Translations under genes and position numbers: made by a program
Part shown: positions 52,324 through 62,005 of the stretch, piece by piece
How the letters are laid out: the number at the start of each line of letters is the position of its first letter
Numbering within the stretch: the first letter of the stretch is position 1
Notes under the pieces: generated by a model
What the model was told of the DNA's origin: nothing
Databases searched by the model: none
Seen by the model: the letters and a program-made list of their open reading frames with translations, nothing else
Assembly (NCBI RefSeq): GCF_000758545.1
Contig: NZ_CP009279.1
Coordinates: 4,030,001-4,094,000 of the forward strand
DNA from: Paenibacillus sp. FSL H7-0737
GTDB lineage: Bacteria > Bacillota > Bacilli > Paenibacillales > Paenibacillaceae
Direction of reading: 5' to 3'
Length of the DNA: 64,000 bases

Positions 52324-53929
52324 AAAACGTATAATCGTAAAATTTCTCTGCATTACTTACACTAGACCATATATCTGCGCTTTCCCCACCTATATACCAA
52401 TAAGCGATTCCGGCTAGATTGTTCTTAACGCTTAAATCGTATTTTGCTATTAATGAACGGCCATCCTCAATCCAGATTGTGTGCTTTATGGCCTGCTTCG
52501 AATAGTTGGCAACATATTGTCCTAAAGTCTCATTCCATACGGGCTTCATACCATAGCTACTAATAATCTGATTTTGCTCCGGAAGCGAGATATACTTTGA
52601 AGATGAAACCGTACCATTCTGATTCAATGTCCAGTCACGATTATATAAAGGCAATGCCAATATAACCTTATGGCTGGGTACGTCCTTTAGTACAGTATCC
52701 ACTGCATGTTGATCAAAAGGAATAGAAGCATTGGGCCCTGGAAGCTTACTCCCGTCATAATGTTCGTCATAACCCATCATCACCATGTAGTTCACTTGCT
52801 TACCTAGTGCAGCGTAGTCAAAAGCATCTGTCCAATCTGTTCCAAGATCAGGAGAGACGTCTATCGACAGCGTCGCATTAAGAGCATGCATTTTCTCAGC
52901 TAATAATGTAATGAACGAGGTCAAATACTCACGATCGTCAGGCGCTACATTTTCAAAATCAATGTTTAGTCCATCTAATCTATATTTGCTCACTAAAGCT
53001 ACTAATTGATTTACTGCCGTATTCCTTGTGGTTACACTCGACAACATTTGATGGGTCGCTTCTTGATCCGATCTATTGCCTACCATCGCCCATATTTTCT
53101 TATTATTCTTCTTTGCCCATGTGATCAGCGAAGCATCCGTTGAATCCGTTACTGCACCTGTTTTTCCTACATAATACCACCGTGGTGATAAGGTGTTAAC
53201 GTTGGATTTCAGAACTGTATTCACATATTGTGCCGTCGTCTGCCCATATTGCCAGCCTAGAACGATTCGCTCCTCCGGCTCATCATCGAGTTCTGCTGCC
53301 CAACTCTCATTTTGCAGCACTCGGTCAATGAGGACGGCCGTTTCCTGTCTAGTTATAGGATCAGAGGGTCGGAAATTCTTGCGATTATCCCCCTTCATTA
53401 AACCTAGATCATTTACAGTTGCAACAGCTGATCTTGCCCAGCTAGCAATTTTATTTCGATCATTGAACGAAGTTAGAGCAGACGTATGGTTTGTTTGCTT
53501 TAAAGCTTTGGCCATCCATACAGCCGCTTCCTGCCTTGTAACTGCTTTTGCCGGCGCGAAAGTAGTTGCCGATGTGCCGTTAGCCAGCTCAAGCTGAACA
53601 GCTGCCTGTATCCAGCCGTAATACCAAGCTTTTTTAGCTACATCTGTATAAGGAGATACTGGACTGACTGCCGGATCAAGCTTTAGCAGACGGTCAAGAA
53701 CCGTAATGAATTCCGCTCTAGTAATCGATTTAGTAGGTGAGAAGCTTGTCACCGTTGTGCCGGTTAATATGTTGCGGTGATACAAATCTATAATTTCATT
53801 TTTAGCATAACTAGTATCTATATCCTTAAAAGGCGCCTCATCATCAGCCGATATATGTTGAATAAATATTCCAGCTACAAGCACTAATACAAGTATCGTA
53901 ATTACAAATCTTCCAAATCTATTGTTCAC
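52322..53929 (-). CDS. SLH-domain GH18 glycosidase (YaaH/chitinase-like)
   Basis: A 535-residue exported protein. GTG 53929 with GAGGAGG upstream gives an N-terminal signal-like span (VITILVLVLVAGIFIQ). Three SLH repeats follow (ITRAEFITVLDRLL, VTRQEAAVWMAKAL, ITRQETAVLIDRVL) for binding wall polymer, then a GH18 barrel with catalytic LDGLNIDFENV and YMVMMGYDEHYDG. GH18 enzymes of this type cleave chitin or, in spores, peptidoglycan N-acetylglucosamine links. The SLH domains place it on the cell surface. Confidence 0.9.
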   Translation of the reverse strand: MNNRFGRFVITILVLVLVAGIFIQHISADDEAPFKDIDTSYAKNEIIDLYHRNILTGTTVTSFSPTKSITRAEFITVLDRLLKLDPAVSPVSPYTDVAKKAWYYGWIQAAVQLELANGTSATTFAPAKAVTRQEAAVWMAKALKQTNHTSALTSFNDRNKIASWARSAVATVNDLGLMKGDNRKNFRPSDPITRQETAVLIDRVLQNESWAAELDDEPEERIVLGWQYGQTTAQYVNTVLKSNVNTLSPRWYYVGKTGAVTDSTDASLITWAKKNNKKIWAMVGNRSDQEATHQMLSSVTTRNTAVNQLVALVSKYRLDGLNIDFENVAPDDREYLTSFITLLAEKMHALNATLSIDVSPDLGTDWTDAFDYAALGKQVNYMVMMGYDEHYDGSKLPGPNASIPFDQHAVDTVLKDVPSHKVILALPLYNRDWTLNQNGTVSSSKYISLPEQNQIISSYGMKPVWNETLGQYVANYSKQAIKHTIWIEDGRSLIAKYDLSVKNNLAGIAYWYIGGESADIWSSVSNAEKFYDYTF

Positions 53930-54010
53930 GAGATGATCCTCCTCGGATATAATCTTCGAATTATACCAAGGATAGAAGCTATAAACACTGCTAAAATATT
54001 GGTAGAACAC

Positions 54011-54060
54011 AAAAAAATAGGGCATCCCACTAGCCGTTACGACTTTTAGGATCCCCCTAT
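54011..54060 (-). terminator. terminator of the ABC permease gene
   Basis: Minus strand ATAGGGGGATCC ... GGGATGCCCTAT followed by TTTTTTTG, 4 bp below the permease stop. Confidence 0.8.
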
Positions 54061-54063
54061 GAT

Positions 54064-55665
54064 TTAAAGAGCCCGAAATAAAAGCTCCCCTTTGGATTGA
54101 ATGTATCGATACATCACACCACACACCACTAATATCAATAATCCAATGCCTAACAATACGAGATTACCGTTCAGATCGGCTAGAAGAAGACTCAAACCAA
54201 CTGGAATCAGTAAGCTTATAAAGCCTATCAACATCGCAACTAAAACAGATGCACTTTGTTTGACTACCGATACTTCATTTGTCCACTCCAGTTTAGGTAA
54301 CTTCAAATTAACGAGTACACCAGTCATTGCAGTAAGACAAGCATATAAGACGGGAATAACCAATAATAGCAAACTTTCCATCCATCCGGTGTCTAGAGAT
54401 ATCATGAGGAGCACACTACTGACAATTACAATCGGCACGGTAATCGTAAGATTCACTGCGATTTTACTTAGCAATATCGTTATTGTCGGCACGGGTGCGC
54501 TTTTTAAAATCCAAATATTATTACCTTCGAGCGAAATAGAACTGGATGTCGTACAGCTTAAAGTTACAAAAACGGAAACAAACAGTGGAGCCAGTCGATT
54601 CAGATAATTTGAAAGCTCTGGTATCTCAACGAGTTGACCTAGTTGGTCTGCACTAACGAACAGTAAGGCGATCGCTAACACAAGTAACATTACCATGCCT
54701 ATACTCGTGTTAAGTACATAGATAGAAGAACTAAAATAGCGACGCAGCTCTTTTTTATACAATGTGTAAAGCGGTGAAGATACTGCAAGTGATTTCATTT
54801 GATATTTATTTTTTGAAAAAGAAGTCGTAAGACCTGTGTGGATCGCTTTATATTTGCTACCAAGCACGATGGTAAACAGCATAAAAGAAATCAGTGAAAA
54901 CCCAATAAACAATACTAAGGAATCAAACTGAAACGAGCAAACCGCATTTACATACATAAGCGTCAAAGGATACAAGCTGTATATTTGATCAGCAATTTGA
55001 GCGCTCATATCCGCAAGTAATTGTGGATTGTTACCATTTATTTGACCTGAACCAACAATTATAGCAATAATTACAACAAAAGTTAGGATGAGCGTTATTA
55101 TACGACTTCCTTTAAATCTTGAGGAAACCCAGCTGATCAGAGCACCTATAATCGTTGCAGCTATGATCGGCACTAATGGAATAAATAACAGTGTAATCAA
55201 AAAATACAAATAATATAGTACGCCGGGATTCACCTTTATAGCATAAACAATGCCTGCAGGTACCATCACCATTAAAGAGAAGAATAGGTTTAACACATAA
55301 AGCTGAGCCACCCGACTTGCTACAATATGACTCGTTTTGATTGGCAGCGACATTACGAGATCGTAGTCTTTGGAGCCAAATAATACACCACTAGCCTTAT
55401 AGATCGTTGTAAAAAATCCGATTAAGCAAGTAACTGCCATCATTATCGCAAGCAGCAGCTCTGGCCGGCCAATCTGTTCAAGGGTCTCTGCTATCATATA
55501 GCTATAACCAAATGAAACCACAGCCATCATAACAATTCCAATTAGGATCCCGATGGTCAGCAAAATCATTTTTCGTCTTTCTTTCACATCACGTGTGTGC
55601 AAAGCTTTATTTAACCCAAAGGAAGAGATCAGTTGAATCTTCGTCAATCTCCAGATATTAATCAT
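54064..55665 (-). CDS. ABC transporter permease
   Basis: A 533-residue membrane protein with about 12 hydrophobic segments, including LTIGILIGIVMMAVVSFGYS and VFVTLSCTTSSSISLEGNNI, a signature seen in EcsB/ABC-2-type permeases of bacitracin or multidrug systems. It overlaps the ATPase gene by 8 nt, giving a two-component ABC transporter. Direction (export) is likely from family; substrate unknown. Confidence 0.85.
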   Translation of the reverse strand: MINIWRLTKIQLISSFGLNKALHTRDVKERRKMILLTIGILIGIVMMAVVSFGYSYMIAETLEQIGRPELLLAIMMAVTCLIGFFTTIYKASGVLFGSKDYDLVMSLPIKTSHIVASRVAQLYVLNLFFSLMVMVPAGIVYAIKVNPGVLYYLYFLITLLFIPLVPIIAATIIGALISWVSSRFKGSRIITLILTFVVIIAIIVGSGQINGNNPQLLADMSAQIADQIYSLYPLTLMYVNAVCSFQFDSLVLFIGFSLISFMLFTIVLGSKYKAIHTGLTTSFSKNKYQMKSLAVSSPLYTLYKKELRRYFSSSIYVLNTSIGMVMLLVLAIALLFVSADQLGQLVEIPELSNYLNRLAPLFVSVFVTLSCTTSSSISLEGNNIWILKSAPVPTITILLSKIAVNLTITVPIVIVSSVLLMISLDTGWMESLLLLVIPVLYACLTAMTGVLVNLKLPKLEWTNEVSVVKQSASVLVAMLIGFISLLIPVGLSLLLADLNGNLVLLGIGLLILVVCGVMYRYIQSKGELLFRAL

Positions 55666-56371
55666 GCTTAATCAACTCCAAAAATACATCTTCAAGGCTG
55701 CTGTCACCCTTCACCTCTTCTGTTTTCCCATGCGTAATCAATTCTCCCGCTTTGATAATGGCAATCTTATTACAGAGCTTCTCCGCTACATCCAGTACAT
55801 GCGTTGAAAAAAAGATCGCACTGCCCTGACTGCAAATCTCCGTCATGATTTTTTTAAGCGTGTGTGCCGCTTTTGGATCAAGTCCCACAAAGGGCTCATC
55901 CAGAACTAACAGCTTCGGTTTATGTATCAGTGCTGAGATGATCGCTAGCTTCTGCTTCATACCATGAGAATACGAGGAGATTAAATCCCCCAAATGAGAT
56001 GTAATCTCAAATTCATCACCATATTTCTTAATCAACAACTCCCGATCTGCTTTCGATACACTAAAAAGATCACCAATAAAATTCAAGTATTGAATGCCGG
56101 TCAGATGATCGTATAGATCTGGATTATCCGGAATATACGCAGTGATCGCTTTGCAGGCTAAAGGATCTTTTTTGATGGAATGTCCACCTATTTCGATATC
56201 CCCCTCTTCAAAATCAAGAACACCTACTACTGCCCGAATCGTCGTTGTTTTCCCCGCGCCGTTATGACCGATAAAGCCATAAATATCACCTTTCTCGACC
56301 ACTAAGTTCAAGTCATTCACTGCCTTTTTACCGCCCTTATAGCTCTTGGTAAAATGCTTTATTGTCAACAT
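55658..56371 (-). CDS. ABC transporter ATP-binding protein
   Basis: A 237-residue ATPase: Walker A GHNGAGKTTT, a signature loop SSYSHGMKQKLAI (S-H-G-M in place of SGGQ), Walker B LLVLDEPFVGLD and switch His in FFSTHVLDVAEK. GAGAGGGAG precedes the ATG. Pairs with the overlapping permease; the arrangement resembles EcsAB-like exporters. Confidence 0.93.
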   Translation of the reverse strand: MLTIKHFTKSYKGGKKAVNDLNLVVEKGDIYGFIGHNGAGKTTTIRAVVGVLDFEEGDIEIGGHSIKKDPLACKAITAYIPDNPDLYDHLTGIQYLNFIGDLFSVSKADRELLIKKYGDEFEITSHLGDLISSYSHGMKQKLAIISALIHKPKLLVLDEPFVGLDPKAAHTLKKIMTEICSQGSAIFFSTHVLDVAEKLCNKIAIIKAGELITHGKTEEVKGDSSLEDVFLELIKHD

Positions 56372-56465
56372 CTTGGCACTCCCTCTCCGTTCGTATTCGT
56401 ATTAGTAACTTTCATCATGCAATCAATGCCTACCGTTTCATACGATGTTAGGATAGTTTTACTAT

Positions 56466-56490
56466 AGTACGTTTATCCTGTCCATTTAGT
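56466..56490. repeat. possible decayed arm of the composite repeat
   Basis: GTTTATCCTGTCCATTTAG plus TTCATT resembles the left arm and, as in region 1, stands just before a terminator (56529-56561). Too degraded to be sure. Confidence 0.3.
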
Positions 56491-56528
56491 TCATTCCTTC
56501 ATATAAATAAATTTTTCTTTATAAAAAC

Positions 56529-56561
56529 GAAAAAAGAGAGGGGTTTTCCCCTCTCTTTTAT
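56529..56561. terminator. terminator next to spo0M
   Basis: AAAAAAGAGAGGGG TTTT CCCCTCTCTTTTA, a perfect stem with A and T runs downstream of the minus-strand spo0M gene. Confidence 0.9.
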
Positions 56562-56569
56562 AATCCTGT

Positions 56570-57349
56570 TTATACGTATTTATGGATCGTTGCGAGCAGT
56601 TGATCAGCTACATAGTCAACTCCGTAAGCAAGTTGATTGTGATCAAAGCGTATTTTCACAAAGCTCTCATCTGTATCAAGCGCATCGGCGAACAAACCAG
56701 CTAAACCACGTGCCTTGCGATCAATTTGTAGGAGCAACTCAATGCAATCCTCATTTGGAAAGAAAACGATTTCTAATTCGTCTAGTTGATTCCGGAACTG
56801 AGAGGGGGGAACGAATTCAAATTCTTGAACAAAATCTAAGCCATTGATCCTGCCGTAACACGGTGCATATTCACAAGTCACTTCACGAATAAGGAACCCG
56901 AGCTGATTCATCGCATCCAAAATAATAGCACAATATGGATGAGGGCCTACTTGAAGATAATCCTGATCCTTTGGATCAATTGCCTCTTTAATATCAAGTC
57001 CGGTTTGAATCCAAACCGGCGATCTCCCTAACGTCACTGGCGTTATCGCCGGAAGCTGGAATGAGACGGGAAATTCATAAACCTGCTCCGCCACTACTTT
57101 AAATTTACTTGCTAACAGGAATTTGGATACCGTCGCTTCCACTTCCATCTTCTTATCGTTCAGCTCTTTCAAGTAACGCGTCTTAACGAATGCGTAGACG
57201 TCATCGACCTCCTGATCCACTCGGCCACCTTGAATTCGAACGGAACCACTGATCGTATCACCTGCGTTCACGAAATCTTGATGGAGCATGAGATCTACTT
57301 TTGCCGCTCCAATTCCGGCACTCGCGAGCATTCGTTTAAACATTGACAT
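56570..57349 (-). CDS. spo0M: Spo0M sporulation-control protein
   Basis: A 259-residue arrestin-like protein, equal in length to B. subtilis Spo0M (258). It starts SMFKRMLASAGIGAAKVDLM, then DFVNAGDTISGSVRIQGGRV, YAFVKTRY, and PVSFQLPAITPVTLGRSPVW typical of the family. The start is MSMFKRM (GGGAGGG upstream, a somewhat long 13-nt spacer). Spo0M influences sporulation and cell-cycle progression by scaffold-type interactions; no enzymatic activity is known. Confidence 0.92.
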   Translation of the reverse strand: MSMFKRMLASAGIGAAKVDLMLHQDFVNAGDTISGSVRIQGGRVDQEVDDVYAFVKTRYLKELNDKKMEVEATVSKFLLASKFKVVAEQVYEFPVSFQLPAITPVTLGRSPVWIQTGLDIKEAIDPKDQDYLQVGPHPYCAIILDAMNQLGFLIREVTCEYAPCYGRINGLDFVQEFEFVPPSQFRNQLDELEIVFFPNEDCIELLLQIDRKARGLAGLFADALDTDESFVKIRFDHNQLAYGVDYVADQLLATIHKYV

Positions 57350-57445
57350 TGTAATGAATTCCCTCCCTAATATTTGCATATTTAAGGATACGAAGGGAAC
57401 CATCTGAGGTTTCATTTACGGGACAGTAAATGCCATGCTACTGAC

Positions 57446-57492
57446 AAAAAAGAAGCATCCTCACCCAAAATAGGGTCGAATACTTCTTTTTA
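57446..57492 (-). terminator. terminator of the ABC exporter operon
   Basis: AAAAAAGAAGCAT ... ATACTTCTTTTT imperfect stem just past the second ABC gene. Confidence 0.75.
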
Positions 57493-57502
57493 TTCACAAA
57501 GT

Positions 57503-59242
57503 CTATGCTGAGGCGAACTGACTGTTATATAATCTGGCGTAATATCCACCGCTGGCTATGAGTTGATCATGCGTACCACTCTCCACAATGTCTCCATCCT
57601 TCATGAAAAGAATGAGATCCGACTCCCGAATCGTTGACAATCGGTGGGCAATCACAAAGCTGGTCCGACCAGCGATCATAGTCAGAAAAGCTTTTTGAAT
57701 CCGTACCTCAGTTAATGTATCAATACTGCTTGTAGCCTCGTCTAAGATGAGCATAGGAGGATCTACAAGCATTACTCGTGCAATGGTAAGCAGTTGCTTC
57801 TGTCCTTGGGAGAGATTATCCCCTGAGCCACTGATCTTCGTATCATACCCTTCAGGCAGACGTTTAATGAAGCTATGAGCATTAGCAGCTTTAGCAGCAG
57901 CGATGATTTCCTCCTCTGTAGCCCCAGGTTTTCCGTAAGCAATATTATCTCTAATCGTGCCCCCAAAGAGCCAAGTATCCTGCAGCACCATCCCAAAATT
58001 ACGTCGCAGACTGTCACGCGTAATGGTCTTAATATCCACACCATCAATCTTGATGGACCCACGGTCCACATCGTAGAAACGCATGAGCAGGTTTACCAGC
58101 GTCGTCTTCCCTGCTCCAGTCTGACCTACAATCGCAACCCGGGTACCGGGCTTCACTTCTAGACTGAAATCGTTAATCAAGGGACGTTCTGGATTATAAG
58201 CAAAGGTTACTTTTTCGAAGGTAATGGTTCCTTGACTTGTACTCATGATTTTGGCGCCCTTAGAATCAGCAGGTTCTGGTGTTAGATCGAGAATGGCGAA
58301 GATCCGCTGCGCAGAGGCAGTTGCCGATTGAAGCTGTGTAATCACACCTGTTATTTCATTAAACGGCTTAGCGAACAAGTTGGAGAAGATCAAAAAACTA
58401 GACAGATCCCCTACCGTGAAATGACCCCGAATTACCATAACACTACCGATCATAGCTATAACTGAGAACGTAACGTTATTTACTAGCCGCGTTGTCGGAT
58501 TGGATAAGGAGCCATAAAATTGTGACTTCACACCGGTCTGATATAATGTCTCGTTTTGTTCTTCAAACTGAGACATTGCACGTTCTTCATAATGATAAGC
58601 GGTGACTACTTTTTGCCCGCCGATCATTTCCTCCACATAGCCATTGAGACCACCTAGAATCTTCGCCTGCTCTTTAAACATCTTTTGAGAGCGCATCGTA
58701 ATAAATCTGGCCACAAAAAAGGTGGCGGGTGCTGACAGAAGAACTACTAAGGTCATCAGAGGACTGATGTACAACATAAGCACAATTGCCCCAACAATGG
58801 TGATGATCCCTGTAAGCAGTGTGGAGAAACCTTGCAGCAGTCCATCAGAGACGGCATCCATATCGTTAACAAACCGGCTGATACTGTCTCCTTGCGGGTG
58901 ATTGTCGTGAAATTTTAAAGGCAAAACATTTAATTTATCAAAAAGCTCCCGCCGTAAGTCATATACAGTCCGGTAGGCGATTCGATTCGTCAGATAGGTA
59001 AGGAGCCATCCGAAAAAGCTGCCGACAATATATACCGCTGCCAGAATCAAAAGCAGTCTAAGTACGGCGTCAAAATCCACCTCTCCCGGTCCGATCATAA
59101 AATCAATGGCTTTACCGATAAGTAGTGGTCCGATTAGACTGGCGATCACACTGAGTAACGCGCATATAACTGCCCCAATAGCAATTTTTCTATAATGTCC
59201 TGTATATACAATTAGTCTTTTCCAAATGTTGTTTTTGTTCAT
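57503..59242 (-). CDS. ABC exporter half-transporter (canonical ATP site)
   Basis: A 579-residue type-IV ABC exporter: six membrane spans in the first 320 residues, then the ATPase with Walker A VGQTGAGKTTLVN, Q-loop MVLQDTWLFGGT, signature LSQGQKQLL and Walker B MLILDEATSSID with the catalytic Glu. It overlaps its partner by 4 nt (ATGA). Its partner lacks the catalytic Glu, so the two form a heterodimer like BmrCD or TM287/288. Likely multidrug or lipid-linked export. Confidence 0.92.
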   Translation of the reverse strand: MNKNNIWKRLIVYTGHYRKIAIGAVICALLSVIASLIGPLLIGKAIDFMIGPGEVDFDAVLRLLLILAAVYIVGSFFGWLLTYLTNRIAYRTVYDLRRELFDKLNVLPLKFHDNHPQGDSISRFVNDMDAVSDGLLQGFSTLLTGIITIVGAIVLMLYISPLMTLVVLLSAPATFFVARFITMRSQKMFKEQAKILGGLNGYVEEMIGGQKVVTAYHYEERAMSQFEEQNETLYQTGVKSQFYGSLSNPTTRLVNNVTFSVIAMIGSVMVIRGHFTVGDLSSFLIFSNLFAKPFNEITGVITQLQSATASAQRIFAILDLTPEPADSKGAKIMSTSQGTITFEKVTFAYNPERPLINDFSLEVKPGTRVAIVGQTGAGKTTLVNLLMRFYDVDRGSIKIDGVDIKTITRDSLRRNFGMVLQDTWLFGGTIRDNIAYGKPGATEEEIIAAAKAANAHSFIKRLPEGYDTKISGSGDNLSQGQKQLLTIARVMLVDPPMLILDEATSSIDTLTEVRIQKAFLTMIAGRTSFVIAHRLSTIRESDLILFMKDGDIVESGTHDQLIASGGYYARLYNSQFASA

Positions 59243-60981
59243 TGGCCCGACTCCTCACTCGATAGCTGGGACAGGCAGATTTCTTTGTACACTTCACAAC
59301 CACGCATCAGCTCCTCATGGGTTCCGACACCGGCGATCCGCCCTTCCTCAAATACCATAATTTTATCCGCTTGCCTTACAGTGCTCACCCTCTGCGAGAC
59401 AACGAGAACGGTCATTTGCTGGCTGCTCTCTTTGAGCGCTTTACGTAGAGCCGCATCAGTAGCGAAATCCAGCGCACTGGAGGAGTCATCCAGAATTAGA
59501 ATCGACGGCTTACCTACCACTGCACGAGCTATGGTCAAGCGCTGCTTTTGCCCCCCGGATAAATTAAGTCCGCCACGTGATACCTGCGTATTCAATCCTT
59601 CTGGCAATTTACGAATAAACTCTTCCGCCTGAGCAACAGAGGCTGCTTGCATGATTTCTTCCTCGGTTGCGTCTTCCTTACCCCAACGAATATTCTCAGT
59701 GATTGTTCCTGTAAACAACACTGCTTTTTGCGGCACAATCCCTATTTTCTCTCGAAGCTGATGCAGCTTATAATCTCTGACATTCACTCCATCCACTTTA
59801 ACTTCACCTTGCACTGCATCATAAAAACGTGGAATTAAGTTCACGAAAGTAGATTTACCAGAACCCGTACTGCCAATCAGCCCCACAGTTTCTCCGCGGT
59901 TAATAACTACCGAAATATCCTCTAATGCCAATTCTCCTGTTGTATTATAACCAAACGATACATGATCGAATGATATGGCAGGAGCGGTATGATCAGGTTC
60001 AGTCATCACAACATTCCCGTCCTCAGACACGGATGCTTTGACACTCAGCACTTCATTCACACGATTGGCAGAAGATGAGGCTTTTGTAAAAATAATGACC
60101 AAGTTGGAGACCACTATAAGTGCCAGCAAGATTTGAGTGACGTAATTGATAAAGGCAATGATCTCACCTTGAGACAATCGCCCCCCATCAATGTGAATTC
60201 CACCTACCCATAAAATAGCTATGATCGCCGCATTTACTACAAGTGTCGTCATAGGTCCAAGTAAAGCGGAAATCCGCGAGACCCGGATCGCTGTATTGGT
60301 TAAATCCTCAGATGAGGCATCAAAACGTTCTTTTTCTGTACGTCTCTTCGCAAAAGCACGAATGACTCGTATCCCCGACAAATTCTCACTAAGAACGAGC
60401 GCAAGGGCATCCAGCTTCTGCTGGTATTTTCGATACAAAGGTGCACTTCGAGTGATAATAAAATATAATATAATGCCAAAAATCGGCGTTGCCGCTATTA
60501 AAATCAGCGATAATCTAAAATCCAAAATCATGGACATTATGATAGCCCCGATGCAGATAAACGGCGCACGAATAACCAGGCGAATCAGCATAGCCACTGC
60601 AATCTGCAACTGGTTTACGTCATTGGTAATCCGGTTAATCAGCGTAGGCGTACCGAACGTATCCAGCTCAGCGTACGATAAGGATGTAATATGATTGAAC
60701 ATTTTATTACGAAGCGTCGTGCCGAATCCCTGAGATGCTCGTGCCGCATAGTATTGACATACCATAGAGCAACCGAAGCCAAGTAGAGACATCAGCACCA
60801 TCAAGCCACCCATACGGTATACATAAGCACTGTCATGATTTCCTACCCCATTATTGATGATTAATGCGACAATGGTTGGCAGAATCAGCTCCAGAATCGC
60901 TTCCATCAGCTTAAAGATTGGACCGATGATGGCTTCTTTTTTGTACGGTTTTAAATAAACTGCAATTTTGAACAACGTCAT
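59239..60981 (-). CDS. ABC exporter half-transporter (degenerate ATP site)
   Basis: A 580-residue partner: membrane domain with FIITRSAPLYRKYQQKLDAL-type intracellular loops, then Walker A IGSTGSGKSTFVN, signature LSGGQKQRL and Walker B ILILDDSSSALDF, where Asp replaces the catalytic Glu. This is the usual asymmetry of heterodimeric exporters. The start MTLFKIAVYLKPY is chosen because family members begin here; MLKYFLCW (61011) is possible but has no ribosome site. A LysR gene is divergent and may regulate it. Confidence 0.92.
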   Translation of the reverse strand: MTLFKIAVYLKPYKKEAIIGPIFKLMEAILELILPTIVALIINNGVGNHDSAYVYRMGGLMVLMSLLGFGCSMVCQYYAARASQGFGTTLRNKMFNHITSLSYAELDTFGTPTLINRITNDVNQLQIAVAMLIRLVIRAPFICIGAIIMSMILDFRLSLILIAATPIFGIILYFIITRSAPLYRKYQQKLDALALVLSENLSGIRVIRAFAKRRTEKERFDASSEDLTNTAIRVSRISALLGPMTTLVVNAAIIAILWVGGIHIDGGRLSQGEIIAFINYVTQILLALIVVSNLVIIFTKASSSANRVNEVLSVKASVSEDGNVVMTEPDHTAPAISFDHVSFGYNTTGELALEDISVVINRGETVGLIGSTGSGKSTFVNLIPRFYDAVQGEVKVDGVNVRDYKLHQLREKIGIVPQKAVLFTGTITENIRWGKEDATEEEIMQAASVAQAEEFIRKLPEGLNTQVSRGGLNLSGGQKQRLTIARAVVGKPSILILDDSSSALDFATDAALRKALKESSQQMTVLVVSQRVSTVRQADKIMVFEEGRIAGVGTHEELMRGCEVYKEICLSQLSSEESGQ

Positions 60982-61126
60982 CCACACCCAACATAAGAAG
61001 TATTTAAGCATTTGAAATATGTATAATAACAGTTATGATTATGGCATATCTACTCACATATTAATAATATTTGATTCGTATCGCTCCCATACGATAAACA
61101 TATCTCAAGTTCGGAGGATTCTTTTT

Positions 61127-61996
61127 ATGGATATTAGACAGCTTAAATATTTTATGGCTATCGCTGAGGAAGGGCAGATTACTTCTGCAGCCAGAAAGCT
61201 GCAAATGGCCCAGCCTCCGCTCAGTCAGCAGCTTAAGCTGCTTGAGGAAGAACTAGGCGTCAAGCTTGTGGATCGAGGTCCGCGCAGTGTGCAGCTTACC
61301 GAAGCAGGAGCCATTTTACGTGATCGGGCTCAACAAATTCTGGAGCTGGCTGATTCCACTGCCCGAGAGCTCAATGATTTTGTCAAAGGCTTAAAAGGAA
61401 CGCTCGCCATTGGTACGGTGTCTTCCTCAGGAGCGACCCTGCTCCAAGATCGACTTTGTGAGTTCCACAAAACGTATAAAGGCGTTAAATTTGAAATACA
61501 TGAAGGGAATACCTTCAGAATCATCGACCTTTTGAACAAGGGTATTGTCGAGATTGGTATTGTTCGGACACCCTTTAATGCTACAAATTTAGAATGTCTT
61601 TACACACAGGCTGAGCCTATGATTGCCGTAATGACTCCAGAGTATGACTGGAAAACAGATGAAAACTTTGTTGAGATCGGTGAGTTAAAAGATAAGCCGC
61701 TCATTATCTACCGCCGTTTTGAGCAGCTTATCCGGGAAACCTGTCTTGAGAATGGTTTTGATCCGCTAATTTTCTGTATGAATGATGATGCGCGAACAAC
61801 ACTGCTCTGGGCAAATGCTGGTCTCGGCATCGGAATTATCCCCAAATCCGCTTTCGAATTAACGAGTAATCGTAATTTGATCTATAAAGAAATCAGTAGT
61901 GAGTCGCTTCGCACGCGGGTCGCCGCCGTCTGGATCAAAGATAAATACTTATCATCACTAGCTTCCAAGTTTATTGAAAGCTTTAAGAACGGTTAA
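61127..61996 (+). CDS. LysR-family regulator
   Basis: A 289-residue LysR-type regulator from MDIRQLKYF (GGAGG, 9 nt). HTH: GQITSAARKLQMAQPPLSQQ. The effector domain has GTLAIGTVSSSGATLLQ and LLWANAGLGIGIIPKSAFEL. Divergent from the ABC exporter with about 145 bp between starts, a classical arrangement for regulator and target. The upstream part of the frame (61019-61126) is leader DNA. Confidence 0.92.
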   Translation: MDIRQLKYFMAIAEEGQITSAARKLQMAQPPLSQQLKLLEEELGVKLVDRGPRSVQLTEAGAILRDRAQQILELADSTARELNDFVKGLKGTLAIGTVSSSGATLLQDRLCEFHKTYKGVKFEIHEGNTFRIIDLLNKGIVEIGIVRTPFNATNLECLYTQAEPMIAVMTPEYDWKTDENFVEIGELKDKPLIIYRRFEQLIRETCLENGFDPLIFCMNDDARTTLLWANAGLGIGIIPKSAFELTSNRNLIYKEISSESLRTRVAAVWIKDKYLSSLASKFIESFKNG

Positions 61997-62005
61997 GAAT
62001 CTTCG

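Noticed and set aside
53193..53597. Plus-strand 134-codon frame in the SLH region
   Set aside because: Antisense to three SLH repeats; composition is that of a shadow.
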